This document shows, piece by piece, positions 59,577-64,000 of a stretch of 64,000 bases of DNA (its first letter is position 1; each line of letters opens with the position of its first letter). This stretch comes from Dillenia suffruticosa (taxonomy: Eukaryota; Streptophyta; Magnoliopsida; Dilleniales; Dilleniaceae). The stretch lies in assembly GCA_033439265.1 (NCBI GenBank), contig JAVTVX010000009.1, positions 1,415,609 through 1,479,608 on the forward strand. Direction: 5' to 3'. A model generated the notes under the pieces. The model ran no database searches and had not been told where the DNA came from. It saw only the letters and a program-made list of their open reading frames with translations. Made by a program: the position numbers and the translations under genes.

Positions 59577-61716
59577 TCAAGATGCTGCAGCAGGGATTGG
59601 TGGACCATCTACCGTGGCTGAGCCAAAGGTCGGGAGGATCCAACCTTTCTTCTTGGCGTACTCTACATAGAAAGTAAATTTCTCCTCCGCATTTGGGATG
59701 TCGAGAGCAAGGTCCTCGAGCCCATCCTTGATCCTGGTAAACCCTTTGGTCATCTGATTGATGGTGATCAGTCCTTCACCAAAGCACTCCTGTAGCAAAT
59801 TGAGCATCCTATCATTCTTTTTCTCCATAGCCATAACCAGTGCCTTCTTCACGACCTCATGATTAAAGAAAGGCATTCCAAGATCACGTATACACTGGCA
59901 AGCTTCACTCACAACGCCTCCACTCTCATACTCCTCTAAGAGCTTCAATATTTTGTCCTTGGCATCCTCCACAGCCCAACCAGTCCCACCTCCCCAGCAT
60001 CTCAGGATTCTTTCACCAGAATGACGGGCAGCAATAAGTGATTGGGCTACACGAATAGTTTCACTTCCACTGCAATTTGGCGGCAACTTGCTTCCCATCT
60101 CTTCTAAGTTAAGAGGAGCCAAGACATCGTCAATCACAGCCCTAGCAAGAAATAGAGCAAGCTCACTGGAAGCATCCAAAATGTCAAGTGCTGTATCCTC
60201 TGCTGATTCCAAAAGCAAAACAAAACCATTGACTATATCTTCTGTTGAAAAGAGCTCAATATGAAGAGCAGATAGAAGAACAGATGCCATCTCTTTCTCC
60301 CTGTTTTTCCTGTCCATTGCAAGGGTGATCAACTTTTTCAGGAAAATTGGGTTGAACTCGGGCATTGCAAGATCTTCTAGGCTTCGAATGAGTTCAGGAA
60401 TGTCATCTGACAGAAAATACTCATGAATTATGGTAACAGCCTCTTCCTTAAACCGTTTCACCCTTTTATCATCCCCATTCGGAATATCCCCATCTTCGCC
60501 GGAAGGTTTCAAGGAATAAGCATCAAGCCATCCTTCAGAGATAGCCCGTGGCACCAAAGAATCAAACAGAGATTTTGCAGATGGAATGTCAAGAGCAAGA
60601 TCATCAAGGCTTTCAGCCACCCTGGCAAACCCTTTAGACATCTGACTTGGACTTATCAAGCCTTCCTCTGCTGCTTCCTTTAGTAGCTTTAAGATGACTG
60701 CTTCTGCAGTTCGAATCTCCATGGCAAGAACTAAAGCCCTCTTCACAACTTCATGATGAAAGAATGAAACCCCCAATTCCCTAATGCATCTGCAGGCCTC
60801 AGAAGTGTCTCCATTTTCCACATATTCCCTCAACAGATCAGCAATCTTCTTCTTGACTTCCTCAACCGTAATATGGGTGCTACCACCCCAACGCCGCTCT
60901 ACCAGCTCCGCATGGTGAGGAGCTGAGAGATAACTCTTCTCAGCAGTTTGGAGCACCTCAAGTCCCTTAGAGGACTCAGGCAGCAATTTCATTGCCCTGG
61001 TTAGGAAAGCCGGAGGAAGGATGTCATCAACCACAGCACGAGCAATGAACAAAGCAAGAATATCAACTGCATCCAGTATATCCACTGCAAGATCATCAGC
61101 AGACTCGAGAAGCAAAAGAAAACCTTGGCTAATTTGTGTAGAGGTTATGACATCAGCATAAAGAGCTGATAGCAGTACCGAAGCCATTTCCTTCTCCTTG
61201 TCATGTCTATCCATGGCCATTGAAACAAGTCTCTTAATGAAATATGGATGATAATTGGTAGAACCAAGCTCCCTCAGCTCAGATGCTGCCAAGTCCACAT
61301 CGCCGGTGCTAAAATACTCTTCTATCAGAGTACCCACAGCTTTCTTGTATTCATCAAGGGGATCTGTGACAGTAGTCCCAACAAGCTGATATGGCTCCTG
61401 TAGCAGAGAGAAGACAACTCAAGTGTGTGAGATTCGATATTTGGATCCACTATGAGATCATTTCCAAGTGAAATATTTCCTTCTCAAACCAGGGCAGGCT
61501 ACAACTACTAAAATATGCAGATCGACAACCCACCAGATGGATCAGCCATGCACTTAATAAAAATGGTAAATATAAGTAATTAAAGAAGAAAAGAAAAACA
61601 AAATACTGAAGCCGAGATCACCTCGCCACTGTCATAGTTGGGATCATTCCTATCAAGATGAGAATCACCATCAGTGTCAAGAAGCTTTCCCCAGGTGCCC
61701 TTCCCACCAGCGCCAT
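59577..61716 (-). CDS. MA3-domain translation regulatory factor (MRF-like), 3' part
   Basis: Relative of Arabidopsis MRF1-4, cytoplasmic proteins with four eIF4G/PDCD4-type MA3 domains that bind eIF4A and tune translation downstream of TOR. Visible exons in transcript order: 61716-61622 and 61397-59577, giving 637 residues to the stop. The first visible exon encodes the conserved GAGGKGTWGKLLDTDGD region and begins with the last two bases of a split Asp codon. The MA3 domains fall at about visible residues 52-166, 211-326, 348-463 and 506-626. Domains 1 and 3 share YFS/L...KEKEMASVLLSALH-like blocks; 2 and 4 share EAC-CIR-LG and a DLALDIP motif, so the protein looks like a doubled pair. The end is GSATVDGPPIPAAAS. 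The start and N-terminal exon(s), roughly 70-90 residues by family comparison, lie beyond the window. Confidence 0.93.
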
Positions 61717-64000
61717 CTGTTACCACAACAACAGGGGAAAAGGTTATAAATAAAGTCTGACAAGAAAAATTTTCTAAAAAAGATCATATAGGAGTTTGCA
61801 CACTATTGTTCGGTGATTACTTAGAAAAGATAAAAAGGTATGGTTAAAATCAAGATGAAGTTCTCTTAGAGGAATGGTAAATACAAGGTAATATCAGCCA
61901 TCTATAGAAAAACCCAAAGGCGGCAAGAAGAATAAGAGAAAAAGAAAAAGAAAAGAAACAAGAAACAATAAATCGGAAGGCAGAACCGCCTAATTCTCAC
62001 ATTTTAAGCTTTTTAGACAATAATCCATATAAGGCTTCATATTCAGAATAAACAGCTTTAAGAAAATCTAAAAACTGTTATCATACTAAAACTTATTTGG
62101 TTTACATCCTTAGTGAGTGAAAATGCAACTATACTAATGTGCCATGGAAGGCCCAAATCATCACAAACACATCTATATCTATAATAGAAACGGTTTTCAT
62201 TTCTTCCCCGATGTAGTGCATGAGAAGCTAATTCAAATTTTGGTATCCCCTATATCAGAGCAACTCAATTAATTTCAACAACAGAAACTTATATTTAGAA
62301 AAAGGAAGAATTGAGGCAATGACAGATGAAAAAATTCGGACTTAGAAAGCATGATGTTTGTTGCAAGCCACCATTAACAAGTTCAATGGACCAATACAAG
62401 CACATTGAGCTACTTTAAAGTCTTGCACGAGAGCCATGTAATATGAGCTATTGTTGATAACTAGATTTGATCTATAGCGAAAACTAAGTACAGAAGACAA
62501 GGCCCCTGAAAAGGAAGAATCCAGAAAGTAAATAAAATTTGTTTGTGCTAAAATAAAAGGAAGATCTACTAGTTTCAGCATTGAGATACATGATCTAGTA
62601 TACCTCAATTATACCATCACAAAGTAGTATACACTGACAAAAGCATCAACTTTTGAATTAATCAGCACAGCATGTAGTAGTCAGGATTGTATGAACATTA
62701 AATTTTTCTATCCACAGCTCCGAGCTTGTTGAACCATAATTGTGAACTTCAATCTTTTAGGGAGGAAAAGTTTCCTTTTCACATTGTCCATCGATAAACA
62801 TAAGCATCTCAAGTTTACTATTGGATTAGCATGATCTATCTCCTTTCTTGAAAGGCGAAAAGCAGAATTTTAGAAATGAACTGCTTTTGCATTTGGTAGC
62901 ACTTGGGAGTTGCAATAACTTCCCCAATCCAAAAAAAAAAAAAAACATCAAGAACCCAAAAGTAAAAGTTCCAGGAAACCAGCTATTTTTGCATCCAAAT
63001 GCAATGGAAGATCTTTGAGCATCCATATTGACCAATATTATAGACACTGAAGTAAATTTTATTACATTAAGTGCTCATTCTGCCATTGAACCTTTAAATT
63101 AAAGCAGCAATGACCGATATACTCTAAAACTTAAAACACTGACTAAACCACCACTTTTAAATGGTCCAAACAAAGTTAAAATGAATGAGCTTGACAAACT
63201 CAAAAATAGAGACACGCCTGCAGACAACAGCACTAAAGTATTCAGGGATGAATCAATTCAAATTTCAATATCAACTCCACCTTGGATTCTTCATTCTTGA
63301 TTTGAGTCACTCATGATGAATCAATATAATAAGAAGGATGGTCGCTATGGATATCAAATATGTTATATGGTCACTCACTTTGCCTAGCCATATAGTGCTG
63401 AAATGACAAAATATGGTTATGACTGGGTTTCAAACACTGGATCTTAGTGGAATTTTGGTGAAATATGACATAACATTGTGCTATTACCCATATGAATGTG
63501 ACTGATATAATGGAATTACATGCTTTCAATCATGAAGTGCTTAGCACCAAAGCCTGCAATGAGATTTGACCCTCTTAAGATTTAGTCGTTTTGAGCTAAA
63601 TACACAACAAAAATCGTGTTCTCATTTATCCAGAACATCCTGAAAACCAAATTTTGCAATCCATAAGTTAACAATGAGTCCAAAGTAATTAACATGTCAT
63701 TCGTCCAGGAGGAGCTTTTAATTTCCTTCCCACCAATAAAGATATATTTATCAAGGAAATTATGAGTGAAAGCACAAAACTTTGAATAAAAACAACTCAG
63801 TGTACTTATGCATGTTCCCCAGGTGAGATTATTTAGACTAAGCCTCTTATTATTTTAACCCAACTACAATTTGTTGCGATAGATTTTTATGATTGATCAT
63901 TTCATGTGTTTTAGACAATAAAAAAAGGTGCCAAATCTGTGCCGATGAAATAATTTCAAATGCCGAAGGTAAAAAGAGGGCAATTAATACTCTCAATCAG
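61717..64000 (-). other. MRF-like gene intron running off the right edge
   Basis: At least 2.28 kb of AT-rich sequence lies upstream of the exon at 61716-61622. I looked for the expected upstream coding block (His-Ser-Gly-Lys...Val-Lys-Lys before a GT donor) on the minus strand and did not see it, so the preceding exon is probably outside the window. Confidence 0.65.

Noticed and set aside
1-64000. CRISPR arrays, phage or bacterial operons, organelle insertions
   Set aside because: No regular spacer-repeat arrays, prokaryotic gene clusters or recognisable plastid/mitochondrial genes were seen. The window is ordinary plant nuclear DNA.

Overview
This is nuclear DNA from a flowering plant, most likely a eudicot with large, transposon-rich introns. 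The evidence is AT-rich sequence, GT-AG introns that join into long intact reading frames, and six recognisable plant gene families. No prokaryotic operons, CRISPR arrays or phage genes were seen. Splice sites were assigned by eye from codon phase and family similarity. For every gene called intact, the summed exon lengths keep the frame.

Layout, left to right. (1) 1-20828, plus strand: the 3' part (27 exons, 1,078 residues) of a callose synthase of the CalS10/GSL8 type, with its 5' part outside the window. Two of its introns carry antisense LINE remnants. (2) 22653-25033, plus: a 74-residue RIN4/NOI-domain protein with tiny first and last coding exons. (3) 25034-27317: intergenic repeats. 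(4) 27318-33704, minus: a 459-residue protein with five CCCH zinc fingers. (5) 35283-46046, minus: a complete 1,298-residue REF6-type H3K27 demethylase (JmjN, JmjC, C-terminal C2H2 fingers). (6) 46047-51365: AT-rich intergenic DNA. (7) 51366-56458, minus: a 371-residue AP endonuclease of the APE1L type. (8) 57978-58343, plus: a broken first exon of a HAD-family hydrolase. (9) 59577-61716, minus: the 3' part of a translation regulatory factor with four MA3 domains, with its 5' exon(s) beyond the right edge.

The genes do not form one pathway. From NOI to the MA3 factor, their order matches what I recall of an Arabidopsis chromosome 3 block (At3g48450 down to At3g48390), so this looks like an old conserved neighbourhood. 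The HAD member has decayed here, and the callose synthase lies outside the block as I recall it.

The most interesting regulatory signal is a cluster of three CTCTGTTT motifs, matching the consensus bound by REF6 itself, beside GAGA repeats just upstream of the REF6 start codon. I found no convincing new biological system. The other noteworthy items are structural: tandem duplications, a near-perfect hairpin, transposon remnants and the HAD pseudogene.
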